From Pantoea cypripedii (GTDB taxonomy: Bacteria > Pseudomonadota > Gammaproteobacteria > Enterobacterales > Enterobacteriaceae): a DNA stretch of 64,000 nt. A model generated the notes under the pieces. The model saw only the letters and a list, made by a program, of their open reading frames with translations, did not search any database and was not told the origin of the DNA. Positions 14,289-24,473 of this stretch are shown piece after piece. Position 1 is the first letter of the stretch, and each line of letters begins with the position of its first letter. The DNA lies in assembly GCF_011395035.1 (NCBI RefSeq), contig NZ_CP024768.1, forward strand, positions 2,641,286-2,705,285, given 5' to 3'. A program made the translations under genes and the position numbers.

Positions 14289-16803
14289 GTGAATATTTCA
14301 AAAATTCTTTTGACTCTCTGATATAACGAGCATTTAAACCTTTCCTGTATGCTTCTGACCACGTCATTTTCACGCCTTTGACGGTTGTTGGGGAATTGCC
14401 ATAAACAACATCATCGTAAGCATTACGGGCATCAATTAAGTTAGTCTGAAAATCCTCTGGTGACATTTTGTTCAAATAATCAATGGCTTCAGGTTTTAAC
14501 CTCGCAGACTCAACAATCTCACCACTTTGCATTGAATTCAAGATCGCCTGAGCACCACCAGAACCTCGCAAATGTACCATCGACATAATCGCAGCTTGTT
14601 TTCCAAGATCAGGAAAATGGAGTGCACCCGCTTCTAATGCCTTTCTCCTCATATACTTTGAAACTATAACAAACTCTTCATTACTACCAACACCATATTT
14701 AGCACGTGCAGCCATGATATCCTCATAAGCATGGCCATTACCTTTCCTGAAACCATAGGCCTCAGGCCTACCTCCCTGGACGTGGTAGACACCCTCTGAC
14801 TTCATTATTGACCTGATAATTCTCTCATCGAGCTGTTTTTTATTTGTTTTCTGAGCCAGTTGCTTTACCCCTGCCTCACCCTCCTTTTTTGCCGGGAATA
14901 GATTCGTCACCGCCTCCGTAATGTTCTGCTTATGGCTGCTTCCCGGTGCGCCCGTACCCGGTTGTGCGCCTGCGGTGTTCAGGTTCAGTTTGCCGCCAGA
15001 AGTGGTGATATTCCCGTCGCCCTGAACAAAAATATTAAAGCCTTTACCAACAATATTGATCTGCCCATTGGCGTTCAGTTCTATCGCGCTTTCACCGCAC
15101 TCCAGCCGCAATTTTGTGCCCGACCCCAGCACATAAGTTTCCACTGCGGCATCAATTTTTCCTTTGCCGGTCAGCAGTTCTTCACCGCCTTTAACGCCGT
15201 GCACACGGTTGGTTTCAACCCGATATAGCTCATTAACGCCGACATAGTGGCTGTGATTATTGGCAACAGTATGGGTGGCGTCATTCTTGACGTTGGTATC
15301 CATATTCTTCTGCGCCTGGATCCACAACTGCTCCTCGCCCGCCTTGTCCTCAAAACGCAGCGCATTGGCGGTGTCTGCTGTGCCGTCTTTGGTCCGGCTG
15401 AGGAACCCCATCTGGGTGGCCGCCGCAGGCAGCGCCCAGGGAGGCATGCTCGCCTCGTTATACACGCGGCCAATGATCAGCGGGCGATCCGGATCGCCGT
15501 TGATAAAATCCACCACCACTTCGTCGCCCACGCGCGGGATCTGCACGCCACCGAATCCCTGGCCTGCCCAGGCACTGGAGACGCGTACCCAGCACGAGCT
15601 GGTATCATCGCCTTTTGCCAGACGATCCCAATGGAACTTCACCTTCACCCGGCCATAGCGATCGGTCCAGATCGATTCACCTTTTGGTCCCACCACTTTC
15701 GCCGTCTGTGGGCCGTGCGTTTTCGGCCACGGCGTTCGTGGCGGTGTACGCCAGGTGATTGACGCCGGGAGCACGGTAAAACGGATGTTGTGCGTGGTCG
15801 TCACGTCACCACTCGCGTAGCTGTTTTCCTCGAAATCGTATTCCGCTGTGACTGTCAGATATTTACCGTTGTCGCTGAAATGCGGCGCATTGAGCAGCCC
15901 GAAGGTGTAGCCCGGGGCGATACCCGTCGCCGTCCCCACGCCGCTGACGCTGTGGTGCTCCACTTCCCACACTTCCTGGCGGATGCGGGTGTAAAACTCG
16001 CCGTGGCTGTGATCAACAAAGTGCCCCGGCCAGTCATAAACATCCACGGAACCGGGGCTCGGTGCCACCGGATTCTGGCGCGCCTGCAACATCCACGCAT
16101 TCGGTTTGCGGAAGTCATAATCGTCGGTGCTGTACATTCCCGGCGTCACGCTCTCCTCAAGCGACCACTGGCTGATGCCCTCTTCCGTCACGCTGCCGCC
16201 TGACGGCGCAACGTGATAAGGGATCGTTTCATAGCCGGAGAAAGGTTGATGCTGATCTGCCGCATCGCACAGCACCAGGGTGTGTTTGTCGGCTTCGTGG
16301 CGGAACCAGTAGTAAATGCCTTCCAGCTCCATCAGACGGCTGATGAAGTCATAGCTGCTTTCCTGGTACTGCACACAATAATCCCAGACCCGGTAGCTGC
16401 TGCTGAGTCGCGATTCCACATTGACGCTGTACTCCTTCAGCAGCGTCTGCACAATCTGCGGCACCGTCTGGCTCTGGAAGATACGCAGGTTACGGTCGCG
16501 CCTCATCGGCCACAGGTCCGGCTCCACTTTGAGCGCATAGACCGCGTAGCGAGTGCCGTTCAGCTCCTCATTGCGTACCGCCACGCGGGTGATCTTACCG
16601 TTGATATAACGCGGACTCAGCAGATGCTCAGTCGGTAGCGTAAAGGTGATCGGTTTGCCCAGCAGAGACTGACGATCGATGCGCGCATCGGTGGAAAGCA
16701 GCTCCGCGTCCAGGACAAATGATTCCGAGAGGGCTTCAGACCCCTTGAGTTTCCAGAACAGCAAGCCCTCCATGGGCAGCTGAACGGTTATGCGTGAAAA
16801 CAT
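14281..16803 (-). CDS. vgrG: VgrG spike protein with C-terminal hydrolase-like extension
   Basis: TssI. Its trimer forms the T6SS puncture tip. I start at the ATG at 16803 (840 residues, MFSRITVQLP), preceded by AAGGGA; two codons earlier there is only a TTG. The gp27-like part comes first (about 1-370), then the gp5-like OB section (KVKFHWDRL, CWVRVSSAWAGQGFGG, VVVDFINGDPDRPLIIGRVYN). After it come VTHT-type linker repeats and a DUF2345-like beta region. From about residue 645 composition turns AT-rich and a roughly 195-residue extension follows (RIIRSIMKSEGVYHVQGG; RPEAYGFRKGNGHAYEDI; AIMSMVHLRGSGGAQAILN). The SEG glutamate and overall look suggest a muramidase-like enzyme, as in evolved VgrG-3. 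The exported genes downstream, one with a lysozyme-inhibitor domain, fit this. Confidence 0.9.
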   Translation of the reverse strand: MFSRITVQLPMEGLLFWKLKGSEALSESFVLDAELLSTDARIDRQSLLGKPITFTLPTEHLLSPRYINGKITRVAVRNEELNGTRYAVYALKVEPDLWPMRRDRNLRIFQSQTVPQIVQTLLKEYSVNVESRLSSSYRVWDYCVQYQESSYDFISRLMELEGIYYWFRHEADKHTLVLCDAADQHQPFSGYETIPYHVAPSGGSVTEEGISQWSLEESVTPGMYSTDDYDFRKPNAWMLQARQNPVAPSPGSVDVYDWPGHFVDHSHGEFYTRIRQEVWEVEHHSVSGVGTATGIAPGYTFGLLNAPHFSDNGKYLTVTAEYDFEENSYASGDVTTTHNIRFTVLPASITWRTPPRTPWPKTHGPQTAKVVGPKGESIWTDRYGRVKVKFHWDRLAKGDDTSSCWVRVSSAWAGQGFGGVQIPRVGDEVVVDFINGDPDRPLIIGRVYNEASMPPWALPAAATQMGFLSRTKDGTADTANALRFEDKAGEEQLWIQAQKNMDTNVKNDATHTVANNHSHYVGVNELYRVETNRVHGVKGGEELLTGKGKIDAAVETYVLGSGTKLRLECGESAIELNANGQINIVGKGFNIFVQGDGNITTSGGKLNLNTAGAQPGTGAPGSSHKQNITEAVTNLFPAKKEGEAGVKQLAQKTNKKQLDERIIRSIMKSEGVYHVQGGRPEAYGFRKGNGHAYEDIMAARAKYGVGSNEEFVIVSKYMRRKALEAGALHFPDLGKQAAIMSMVHLRGSGGAQAILNSMQSGEIVESARLKPEAIDYLNKMSPEDFQTNLIDARNAYDDVVYGNSPTTVKGVKMTWSEAYRKGLNARYIRESKEFLKYSHE

Positions 16804-16820
16804 AAGCAAATCCCTTGTAG

Positions 16821-18287
16821 TTAGCTATGAGGATCGAGCAGCCAGACGCCTTCATCACCGATGGTCAGCGTCTGTTCACGTGCGCCATGCTGGCCGTGAA
16901 TCGAGAAGGTGTAATGGCCCGGTGCAAGTTGCAGTGCGGCGAAGCCATTGACAGCCGGTACCAACGCCTGTTGCTTACCATTGACCTGCACCTGTTCACC
17001 CGGTTGTAGCCTGATGTACACCTGCGCCACCGGTGCTGGCGGCGGTGCAGGCGGAGTTTCACGTTGCGCTGTTTGTGGTTCTGTTGGGGCAGAAGGTTGC
17101 TGCTGAACAGCAGGTGCCGCGCTGGCAGCGCTGGCAGCGGTGGCGGCAGGAGACTCCGCCTGAGGCTGTGACTGAGCCTGCATATCATCATCCCCACCAC
17201 CGGCCACCAGCAGGCCAACACATAATCCCAGCACCACGCCTGCCGCCACTAATCCCGGCAGGGCGAAACGATGACGCAGCAAGGCTTTAACCGGTGAAAG
17301 GGGAACCGCTTCTTCCTCCACCTCTTCAACCGGTACCAGCATGGTGCCAGGCCCGCTGACTTTCACTGCGAGCGGCGTCTCAGTGGCGCTTTCTGGCAAT
17401 GCCATCAGTGCGGCAAAGGCGTCGATACTTTGCGGACGATCTTCCGCTTTCAGCGCCAGAGCCGCATCGATAGCATTGAGCAGCGCCGGGGAATAGCCAG
17501 CCGGGCGACACTGCGCCAGCGGCTGGTAGTTATCTTCAATGCTACGCACCACGCTTACCGGCGGCGGTGCACCCGTGATCAACGTATGCAGCACCGCGCC
17601 GAGAGCATAGATATCCGTCCATGCCCCCTGTTCGCTTTCATCGTTGTCACTGTACTGTTCAATCGGCGCATAGCCCGGACGCAGCATGGTTTCGCTTTCG
17701 TCGGACAGGTTACTAATGGTCTTACGTGCCGAACCAAAATCCAGCAGTACCGGTTCGCCGTTGCTCTGGATCTGGATGTTATCCAGCGAAATATCACGAT
17801 GCAGATAACCCGCATCATGAATGGTTTTAATCGCCCCCAGCAGAGGTGGCAGCAGACGACGGATCCATGCCTCATCAATCTGTTGCGGATTGCGCGCACG
17901 CGCGATGGAGAGCGTGGTACCGCTGTAAAACACCGTGCCCATATAGGCGGTGTCGTTTTGCACCCAGAAGCGCAGCACATGCAGCAGGTTAGGATGATTG
18001 AAACGCGCCAGCAGCCGTGCTTCCTGGATAAAACTGTTCAAACCCGCCGCGAACGTTTTGCTAAAGCGTTCGCTGCGCAGCACCAGATTCAGCCCCTCGC
18101 TGCGCACCGCCAGCGAGGCAGGCATGAATTCTTTAATCGCGATGTCACGCTCCAGCTGATGATCCCTGGCGCGATAGACAATGCCAAAGCCGCCGCCACC
18201 GATGACTTCTTTAATTTCAAACTCATTGAATCGGTAACCCAGCGGCAAGGCATTGGGTACATTGAGGTGATTATCGTGTTCCGACAT
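16821..18287 (-). CDS. ppkA: PpkA-type serine/threonine protein kinase of the T6SS
   Basis: 488 residues. The kinase domain (about 20-290) has the glycine loop IGGGGFGIVYRAR, the lysine in IAIKEF, catalytic HRDISLDNI and DFGSA. An Ala/Pro/Gln linker surrounds one membrane helix (LPGLVAAGVVLGLCVGLLVAG, about 345). A small C-terminal periplasmic domain (VYIRLQPGEQVQVNGKQQ, then APGHYTFSIHG) resembles PEGA. PpkA phosphorylates an FHA-domain protein to switch on firing; the partner phosphatase PppA and FHA protein TagH are in the same locus. It lies between vgrG and clpV. Confidence 0.9.
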   Translation of the reverse strand: MSEHDNHLNVPNALPLGYRFNEFEIKEVIGGGGFGIVYRARDHQLERDIAIKEFMPASLAVRSEGLNLVLRSERFSKTFAAGLNSFIQEARLLARFNHPNLLHVLRFWVQNDTAYMGTVFYSGTTLSIARARNPQQIDEAWIRRLLPPLLGAIKTIHDAGYLHRDISLDNIQIQSNGEPVLLDFGSARKTISNLSDESETMLRPGYAPIEQYSDNDESEQGAWTDIYALGAVLHTLITGAPPPVSVVRSIEDNYQPLAQCRPAGYSPALLNAIDAALALKAEDRPQSIDAFAALMALPESATETPLAVKVSGPGTMLVPVEEVEEEAVPLSPVKALLRHRFALPGLVAAGVVLGLCVGLLVAGGGDDDMQAQSQPQAESPAATAASAASAAPAVQQQPSAPTEPQTAQRETPPAPPPAPVAQVYIRLQPGEQVQVNGKQQALVPAVNGFAALQLAPGHYTFSIHGQHGAREQTLTIGDEGVWLLDPHS

Positions 18288-18316
18288 AGACGAAAACTCT
18301 CTGATAACGAACGGCT

Positions 18317-20920
18317 TTAGACATCAAACTGGCAAACAAACTCGCCCTGCTCACAGCGCACCTGTACCCGGCGATAGCGTTCATCACGGGCATGGGCACT
18401 GAGCAACATCTGGCTCATTTGTGGCAACAGGGTATTGGTGAGAATGGCATCGACCATGCGGCCACCGGACTCCACTTCAGTGCAGCGCTGCACGATCTGG
18501 CTGACAACCGAGTCCTCAATGTCCGCTTCAATGCCGTGGTTCTCAGCCAGACGGCGCACAATGCGCGTCAGCTGCAAGCGAACGATCTCCGCCAGCATCG
18601 CATCGCTCAGCGGGTAGTAAGGCACCACCAGTAAGCGTCCCAGCAGCGCCGGAGGGAACACCTCCAGCAACGGTTTACGCAGCGCGCTACTCAGCGTGTC
18701 AGGCTCGGGCAGCAGTTCCGGATCGGCGCACAACGCGCTGATCAGTTGCGTGCCGACATTGGAAGTCAGAATGATGATGGTGTTACGAAAATCGATATGG
18801 CGTCCTTCGCCATCTTCCATCCAGCCTTTGTCGAACACCTGGAAAAATAATTCATGTACATCGGGATGGGCTTTTTCGATTTCATCCAGTAGCACGACGC
18901 TGTATGGACGGCGGCGCACCGCTTCGGTCAGGACACCGCCTTCGCCGTAACCGACATAGCCGGGAGGTGCACCCTTCAGGGTGGAGACGGTGTGCGCTTC
19001 CTGGAATTCACTCATATTGATGGTGATGACGTTCTGCTCACCGCCATACAGCGACTCCGCCAGCGCCAGGGCGGTTTCGGTTTTCCCTACCCCGGACGGA
19101 CCGCACAACATAAACACGCCAACCGGCTTATTCGGGTTATCCAGCCGTGCACGCGAGGTGCGTACCCGTCGGGCGATCAGATCCAGACCATGACGCTGGC
19201 CGATCACCCGCTGGTTCAGGGTATCGGCCAGATTGAGTACCGCGTCGATTTCGTTCTTCACCATGCGACCCAGCGGGATGCCGGTCCAGTCCGCGACCAC
19301 GGCCGCGACCACGCTGGCATCCACCGCCGCAAACAATAGCGGTTCTTCCCCCTGGAGTGCGCGCAGTTGCTGCTGAGTGGCATCCAGTTCAGCACGCAAC
19401 GAGGCTTCCCCCTCGCTGACACAACGTGCCCGCAAGGCAATCAATTGATCAACCAGCTCCCGCTCCTGCTGCCAGCGGGCCGTGAGTGCATCACGGGTGG
19501 CAGACAGCTCAGCATGCAGTAGCGCAATTTCCTGTAAGCGCTCAGGTGAACCCAGACCGACTTTTGCCTCGCGCTCGGCAATTTCCGCTTCGACATCGAG
19601 CGCCGCCAGCCGATGCAGGCAATCCTCCAGCGCGGCAGGCTGTGCCCCCTGGCTGACCGCCACGCGTGCGCAGGCGGTATCCAGCAGCGCGACGGCTTTG
19701 TCCGGCAACTGACGGGCCGGGATATAACGATGAGACAGCTTAACGGCCGCGCTCACCGCTTCATCCAGTAACAACACCTGATGATGTTTTTCCAGCGCAC
19801 TTACGGTGCTGCGCAGCATCTGGATGGCTTTCGCCTCATCCGGCTCCTGAACCTGCACCGTCTGGAAACGGCGGGTCAGCGCGGGATCCTTCTCAATATA
19901 TTTTTTATATTCGGCCCAGGTGGTCGCACCGATGGTACGCAGTTGCCCGCGGGCCAACGCCGGTTTTAACAGGTTTGCCGCGTCACCGGTGCCCTGCTGA
20001 CCACCTGCACCGACCAGGGTGTGGATCTCATCCACAAACAACACAATCGGCGTTGGGCTGGATTGCACTTCGTTGATCAGCGCCTGGAGTCGCGCCTCAA
20101 ACTCGCCTTTCATCCCGGCACCAGCCTGAAGCATGCCGATATCCAGCAGCCAGAGCTGCACATCACGCAGCGGCGCAGGCACGTCCCCCGCCGCCATACG
20201 CAGCGCCAACCCCTCAACCACGGCTGTTTTCCCTACGCCTGCTTCTCCGGTCAGCAACGGGTTGTTCTGACGACGCCGCATCAGGATATCCACCATCTGG
20301 CGGATCTCTTCATCACGGCCCGTCACCGGATCGATAGCACCACTGCGCGCCCGGGCGGTGAGGTCCTGCGCGTACTGCGCCAGGGTGCTGTTACCGGTCG
20401 CAGCGGGTGCTGAAACCTCCGGCTGAGTCAGCGCCTGCTGTACTTCCTTGCTGTTGCTGAGCAAAGTGTCGAACTGATCCAGCAGCACGTCGGCATTAAT
20501 ACGCGCAAACTGCGATGAAATGCCTTTCAGCACGCTGGCGAGGTTGAACGTTTTCAACATACCGATCAGCAAATGGCCGCCACGGATGCGTGTGGCGCCA
20601 TATTTTAGCGAGGCATAAACCCAGGCGCGCTCCACCGCGCTGTCGATGTGTTCGGCGAGATCGGAGACGGCACTTGCGCCGCGTGGCAGACGATCCAGCG
20701 CCGCCACGATATCCCGCGTCAGCGCGTTTTCATCCAGTGAAAAGTGGCTGATTATCTGCTGTAAATCCCCCTCCTGCTGCTGCATCAGCTGGTGCAGCCA
20801 GTGCACCAGCTCGACATACGGATTGCCACGCAGCTTGCAAAAGGCGGTGGCGCTTTCCAGCGAGGAAAATAACAGCGTATCCAGTTTACCGAATAACACG
20901 GCTCGGCTGATTTCAGACAT
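18317..20920 (-). CDS. clpV: ClpV (TssH), T6SS sheath-recycling AAA+ ATPase
   Basis: 867 residues. The N-terminal Clp repeat domain binds contracted sheath, and two AAA+ modules follow: Walker A GEAGVGKTAVVEG with FVDEIHTLVGAGG, then GPSGVGKTETALALAE with LLDEIEKAHPDV. The coiled-coil middle region is shorter than in ClpB, as in ClpV. It disassembles contracted TssB/TssC sheath after firing. It lies 54 bp after tssG. Confidence 0.95.
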   Translation of the reverse strand: MSEISRAVLFGKLDTLLFSSLESATAFCKLRGNPYVELVHWLHQLMQQQEGDLQQIISHFSLDENALTRDIVAALDRLPRGASAVSDLAEHIDSAVERAWVYASLKYGATRIRGGHLLIGMLKTFNLASVLKGISSQFARINADVLLDQFDTLLSNSKEVQQALTQPEVSAPAATGNSTLAQYAQDLTARARSGAIDPVTGRDEEIRQMVDILMRRRQNNPLLTGEAGVGKTAVVEGLALRMAAGDVPAPLRDVQLWLLDIGMLQAGAGMKGEFEARLQALINEVQSSPTPIVLFVDEIHTLVGAGGQQGTGDAANLLKPALARGQLRTIGATTWAEYKKYIEKDPALTRRFQTVQVQEPDEAKAIQMLRSTVSALEKHHQVLLLDEAVSAAVKLSHRYIPARQLPDKAVALLDTACARVAVSQGAQPAALEDCLHRLAALDVEAEIAEREAKVGLGSPERLQEIALLHAELSATRDALTARWQQERELVDQLIALRARCVSEGEASLRAELDATQQQLRALQGEEPLLFAAVDASVVAAVVADWTGIPLGRMVKNEIDAVLNLADTLNQRVIGQRHGLDLIARRVRTSRARLDNPNKPVGVFMLCGPSGVGKTETALALAESLYGGEQNVITINMSEFQEAHTVSTLKGAPPGYVGYGEGGVLTEAVRRRPYSVVLLDEIEKAHPDVHELFFQVFDKGWMEDGEGRHIDFRNTIIILTSNVGTQLISALCADPELLPEPDTLSSALRKPLLEVFPPALLGRLLVVPYYPLSDAMLAEIVRLQLTRIVRRLAENHGIEADIEDSVVSQIVQRCTEVESGGRMVDAILTNTLLPQMSQMLLSAHARDERYRRVQVRCEQGEFVCQFDV

Positions 20921-20974
20921 ATCGGGTCCTGTAATATGAAGAAGCTGGCTATGTGGCAGGGAAAAGTGGTTGGG

Positions 20975-22024
20975 CTAGCGCGAGGCTGCCTCAACCTCAA
21001 AAACGAAATCTTCGCGATCGACAGGCTGGTCGGGCTGTCCCAGCCAGCTGGTGTAACCCAGCCGGGCTTCGCCGCCTAAGGTCACACCTTTAACATCAGC
21101 AGCAGCCAGGATCAGGCTGAGATCCCACTGCATTTCGATACCGAGGTAGTGACGCACCCAATCGCGCACCTCGCATGCCCCTTTTCCATCTGGCAGGAAA
21201 TGTGCATATTGCCCGGCAGTAAGCGGGCCAAAGCGCAAACGGAAACGATGCTGAACATCCCGGACGGCGACGCCAAGAAAGGCGGATTCGCCAAGACGGG
21301 GCATTTGCCGCCCGGCACCGAGGCGGGCCTGATCGCGGTGGTCCAGCGTCAGCCATTGTGGAACGTTCTGATCCAGCATCACCGGCACACCAAAATAGAG
21401 GCGCAGAATACGTTCTAAACCTTCTGCATCGTGTCCGTGGCGGCTGAGATGCCCCACCAGCATCAGCCGGGCATGCAGACTCAGCGAACTGGCCTGCTGC
21501 TGCGCCGGAAAACCGATACCTGCCAGACACGCCAGGTAATCCTGAAAGCGTTTATCATCGCCGCGATCGAGTGATGCGGTTGGCTGGGCATCGGCCCAGG
21601 CACGATAAAACAACAGCGTGGCGCGATGGTGAAACAGGTCGGCAAAGGCTGAAAGGCTGTGGTCCTGATGGTGAACGATGCGATCACGCACATACTCGGT
21701 CAGATGCGTCGGGAGCGGACCATTCGGACCAAACAGGCCAAAACTGTAGATGGAGACGTCATGACGGCCATCCTCTTCGCGCTCGCTGACTTTAGCAAGC
21801 GTCGCCGGGGCAAACGCCAGCGAGGGTGTCTGGCCAAGACGAACGGCTTCAAATTTCGGCAGTGGCGCACGCCCGAGAGAATAACGCTGGCCACTCTGCG
21901 CATTCAGCCTGCGCAGCAGCTGGAAAAGATCATAGCGCCAGGGCGCAGCCATCACCGCCTGCCAGAAATCATCAGGCAGGCGGCTGGCGCGCTGAAGCGG
22001 GATGACTTGTGCGACCTCACTCAT
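20975..22024 (-). CDS. tssG: TssG, T6SS baseplate protein
   Basis: 349 residues matching the TssG/ImpH family (FWQAVMAAPWRYDLFQLLRRLN; SIYSFGLFGPNGPLPTHLTEY; FHHRATLLFYRAWADAQP; LGESAFLGV). It forms the baseplate wedge with TssF, TssE and TssK. The start overlaps the tssF stop as ATGA. Confidence 0.95.
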   Translation of the reverse strand: MSEVAQVIPLQRASRLPDDFWQAVMAAPWRYDLFQLLRRLNAQSGQRYSLGRAPLPKFEAVRLGQTPSLAFAPATLAKVSEREEDGRHDVSIYSFGLFGPNGPLPTHLTEYVRDRIVHHQDHSLSAFADLFHHRATLLFYRAWADAQPTASLDRGDDKRFQDYLACLAGIGFPAQQQASSLSLHARLMLVGHLSRHGHDAEGLERILRLYFGVPVMLDQNVPQWLTLDHRDQARLGAGRQMPRLGESAFLGVAVRDVQHRFRLRFGPLTAGQYAHFLPDGKGACEVRDWVRHYLGIEMQWDLSLILAAADVKGVTLGGEARLGYTSWLGQPDQPVDREDFVFEVEAASR

Positions 22025-23895
22025 AGCAGCGCCTTCTGGCCCATACGTGGCGGCCAGTAGCCAACTTCGCCCCGTTGCTGGCTACTCAGGGTAAGTTCGG
22101 TAAAGCTGTTAAGCGCCACTAACCGCGAGAAGACGCGCTCCAGCACGCTACCAAATAACCACGGACTGGCACCGGAGAACACCTGCTCATCCACCTCCAG
22201 CGCGATGCTCACACCACGGGCGAACACCACCGGACCCGGCTCAGGAACACGACGATGCACCGCTTTCAGCCGGCAATGGCGGATGCCCTCAATCTGGCGG
22301 GCCACCGGTGCCTCAGCCAGATTCGCGTACAGGCTCAGTAACTGGCGCAATGCAGCAGCACCTTCACCGTCAGCGCTATCCATCAGGCTGAGATAATTCA
22401 TTTGCAGATGGCTTATCAATCGCCAGGAGGACAGCCCTTCCGCCAGCGCCGGACGCGGTGGCGTCGGCCCTTTGCACAGCGTCAGCTGGCTCACCGGGAT
22501 GGAATCTGGCATGACGAAGTTGCCCTGCTCCTGTTGCAGCAACATCAGCGGTAAATCACGGCTGGTGCACATCACTTCCGCAGAGAAGTAGCGCATGTCA
22601 TCACGCCATGGCGTGTGGTGTTCATCTACCAGCGAGAGAAACACTTCGGAACCAATATAACCCGTGCGGGTGCCGTAACGCTGTGCATGTTCCGAGAGGG
22701 TGCGCTGCTCACGACGCAGGGAAAAATACGCGCCATAGTCGCCTTGATCCGGGCTGAAGGTGCTCCAGAACGGGCGGAAAACCTGTTCTTCGCGTTGCCC
22801 ATCCACCGTGGCAAACAGCCGCTGCACCGAGTGCACCTCGTAATCCAGCGGGCGGATATTGTCTACCACCAGATGATATTCATGCTGGCTGTCGCTGACC
22901 TTCAGGCGTTCAGCCGTTTTGGGAAACAGGTTAATCACCGGCGTGCAGTGCAGCGCCAGATGGCTGCGATCCACCACACTTTCCAGCTCAGGGTCTGCTT
23001 TATCGAGCAAAATGATGATGTCGAATGCCTGCGCTTTGTGACATCCCGACAGAAACAACGCCAGCTGATGCAGGCTGATAAACTGAAAACGTGCCGGGAA
23101 GGCAAAATATTCCTGCAACAGTCGATAGCCGTCGAAGTTGCGCAAATCATCCGGCAACAGCGCCTGTTCCGGTGCAAAGCCCTGCTGTTGCAACGCACTC
23201 TCTGCCAGCACCTGACGCTGCGGCTGCGTCTCCACCGACTGCAGCAGGATGCCAACACGATGCTGCATCAGCAGTTCCAGTAACTTCAGCGCCTGAATAT
23301 CCGGTCCGCTGAGATACAGCATCAAATCATCGAGCTTCAGCTGGCTGAGAGAGGAAACACCCTCGCACTCAATACGCACACGTAACGCGCTGCTGGCACC
23401 GCGTCCACTGAGTTTCAGCTCACCCAATGGGATATCACCCGGTACCCCACCCAGCGACACGTCACTGATACGCAGGGGGTGGAGCATAACGTCATGCGCA
23501 GTGGTATAGCTGCAGGTGACGCCAGATTTTTTCAGGCTCTGGCTCTCCATCATGGTGCCGCGTGGCACCAGAAAACCGTTGCTGATATCCCCTTTGCGGC
23601 TATCCGGCGTTAGCTGAGCTATCGCCATCGAAGGCGTGGGTGCCAGATAACCCGGTGCAATCATTTCCAGCAGCCGCTGTGAGAAGCGAGGAAACTCCGC
23701 ATCCATTTTCAGCTGCACGCGCGATGTGAGAAATGCGAAGCCTTCCATCAACCGCTCAACATAAGGATCGGCGACATCAATGCCGCGCATCCCAAGTCGC
23801 CCCGCCACCTTAGGATAATGAGCAGCAAACTCCGCCCCCATCTCACGCAGATAAGCAAGTTCACGGTTGTAGTAGTCGAGCAGTTTACTGTCCAT
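22021..23895 (-). CDS. tssF: TssF, T6SS baseplate protein
   Basis: 624 residues of the TssF/ImpG family (LLDYYNRELAYLREMGAEFAAHYPKVAGRLGM; DPYVERLMEGFAFLTSRVQ; the end has QRGEVGYWPPRMGQ). It is the largest wedge component of the baseplate and pairs with TssG. It is two bases after the tssE stop and overlaps tssG by 4 bp, indicating coupled translation. Confidence 0.95.
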   Translation of the reverse strand: MDSKLLDYYNRELAYLREMGAEFAAHYPKVAGRLGMRGIDVADPYVERLMEGFAFLTSRVQLKMDAEFPRFSQRLLEMIAPGYLAPTPSMAIAQLTPDSRKGDISNGFLVPRGTMMESQSLKKSGVTCSYTTAHDVMLHPLRISDVSLGGVPGDIPLGELKLSGRGASSALRVRIECEGVSSLSQLKLDDLMLYLSGPDIQALKLLELLMQHRVGILLQSVETQPQRQVLAESALQQQGFAPEQALLPDDLRNFDGYRLLQEYFAFPARFQFISLHQLALFLSGCHKAQAFDIIILLDKADPELESVVDRSHLALHCTPVINLFPKTAERLKVSDSQHEYHLVVDNIRPLDYEVHSVQRLFATVDGQREEQVFRPFWSTFSPDQGDYGAYFSLRREQRTLSEHAQRYGTRTGYIGSEVFLSLVDEHHTPWRDDMRYFSAEVMCTSRDLPLMLLQQEQGNFVMPDSIPVSQLTLCKGPTPPRPALAEGLSSWRLISHLQMNYLSLMDSADGEGAAALRQLLSLYANLAEAPVARQIEGIRHCRLKAVHRRVPEPGPVVFARGVSIALEVDEQVFSGASPWLFGSVLERVFSRLVALNSFTELTLSSQQRGEVGYWPPRMGQKALL

Positions 23896-23897
23896 GA

Positions 23898-24473
23898 TTA
23901 CCCCGCATCCTGTAGTTCGAAATGGCCGCTTTCAAGATCCACTTCGGTACGGAACAGAAACTCCAGCGGATAAGGTACGCACCACAGGCGACCTTTGATT
24001 TCCAGTGACAGCACGTTGTGCAGATCGAGTGCAGTCAGGTCGCTGACGCAACGCACCTGCAAACCCTGCGGCAGAATGCGGGGTTCAAAATGCAGAATGG
24101 CATCGGTCATTTTGCGCTGCACATCCTGCCATTCGATATCGGACATATTTTGCCCCGCCAGCGGCGCAACACCGAAATTCCATACCGAACGCTGCACATG
24201 GGCAAAAAAGCCGAGATCCTGCTGCGCTTCATTGTTGATGGTGTTGAATAGCCACTGCAAATCACGCAGTACATGGCGGCGCAAGGTACTGTGGCTGATC
24301 AGAATGCTGTTGCCCGGCTCCGTGCGCTTGTCGGGAGCATCATCAGTCAGACGATCCAGCAGCGATGATTGCAACTTATCGCGCGAAGTGAGGGTGTCGC
24401 GATTTTTACGCGCACGATAGCCGCCATGCAGCTGAGCATAGCCGTCCTGCTGCGCGGGATAATCACGGCTCAT
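23898..24473 (-). CDS. tssE: TssE, gp25-like T6SS baseplate protein
   Basis: GPW/gp25 family wedge protein that nucleates the sheath (SLLDRLTDDAPDKRTEPG; HVLRDLQWLFNTINNEAQQDL; SVWNFGVAPLAGQNMSDIEW). The ATG at 24473 (MSRDYPAQQD, 191 residues) is chosen over the longer frame to 24533, because it gives the usual length and leaves an 11-bp overlap with tagJ. Confidence 0.92.
   Translation of the reverse strand: MSRDYPAQQDGYAQLHGGYRARKNRDTLTSRDKLQSSLLDRLTDDAPDKRTEPGNSILISHSTLRRHVLRDLQWLFNTINNEAQQDLGFFAHVQRSVWNFGVAPLAGQNMSDIEWQDVQRKMTDAILHFEPRILPQGLQVRCVSDLTALDLHNVLSLEIKGRLWCVPYPLEFLFRTEVDLESGHFELQDAG

Noticed and set aside
17430..18320. Plus-strand frame of 296 codons opposite ppkA
   Set aside because: It is a shadow of the kinase gene; the minus-strand reading has all kinase motifs.
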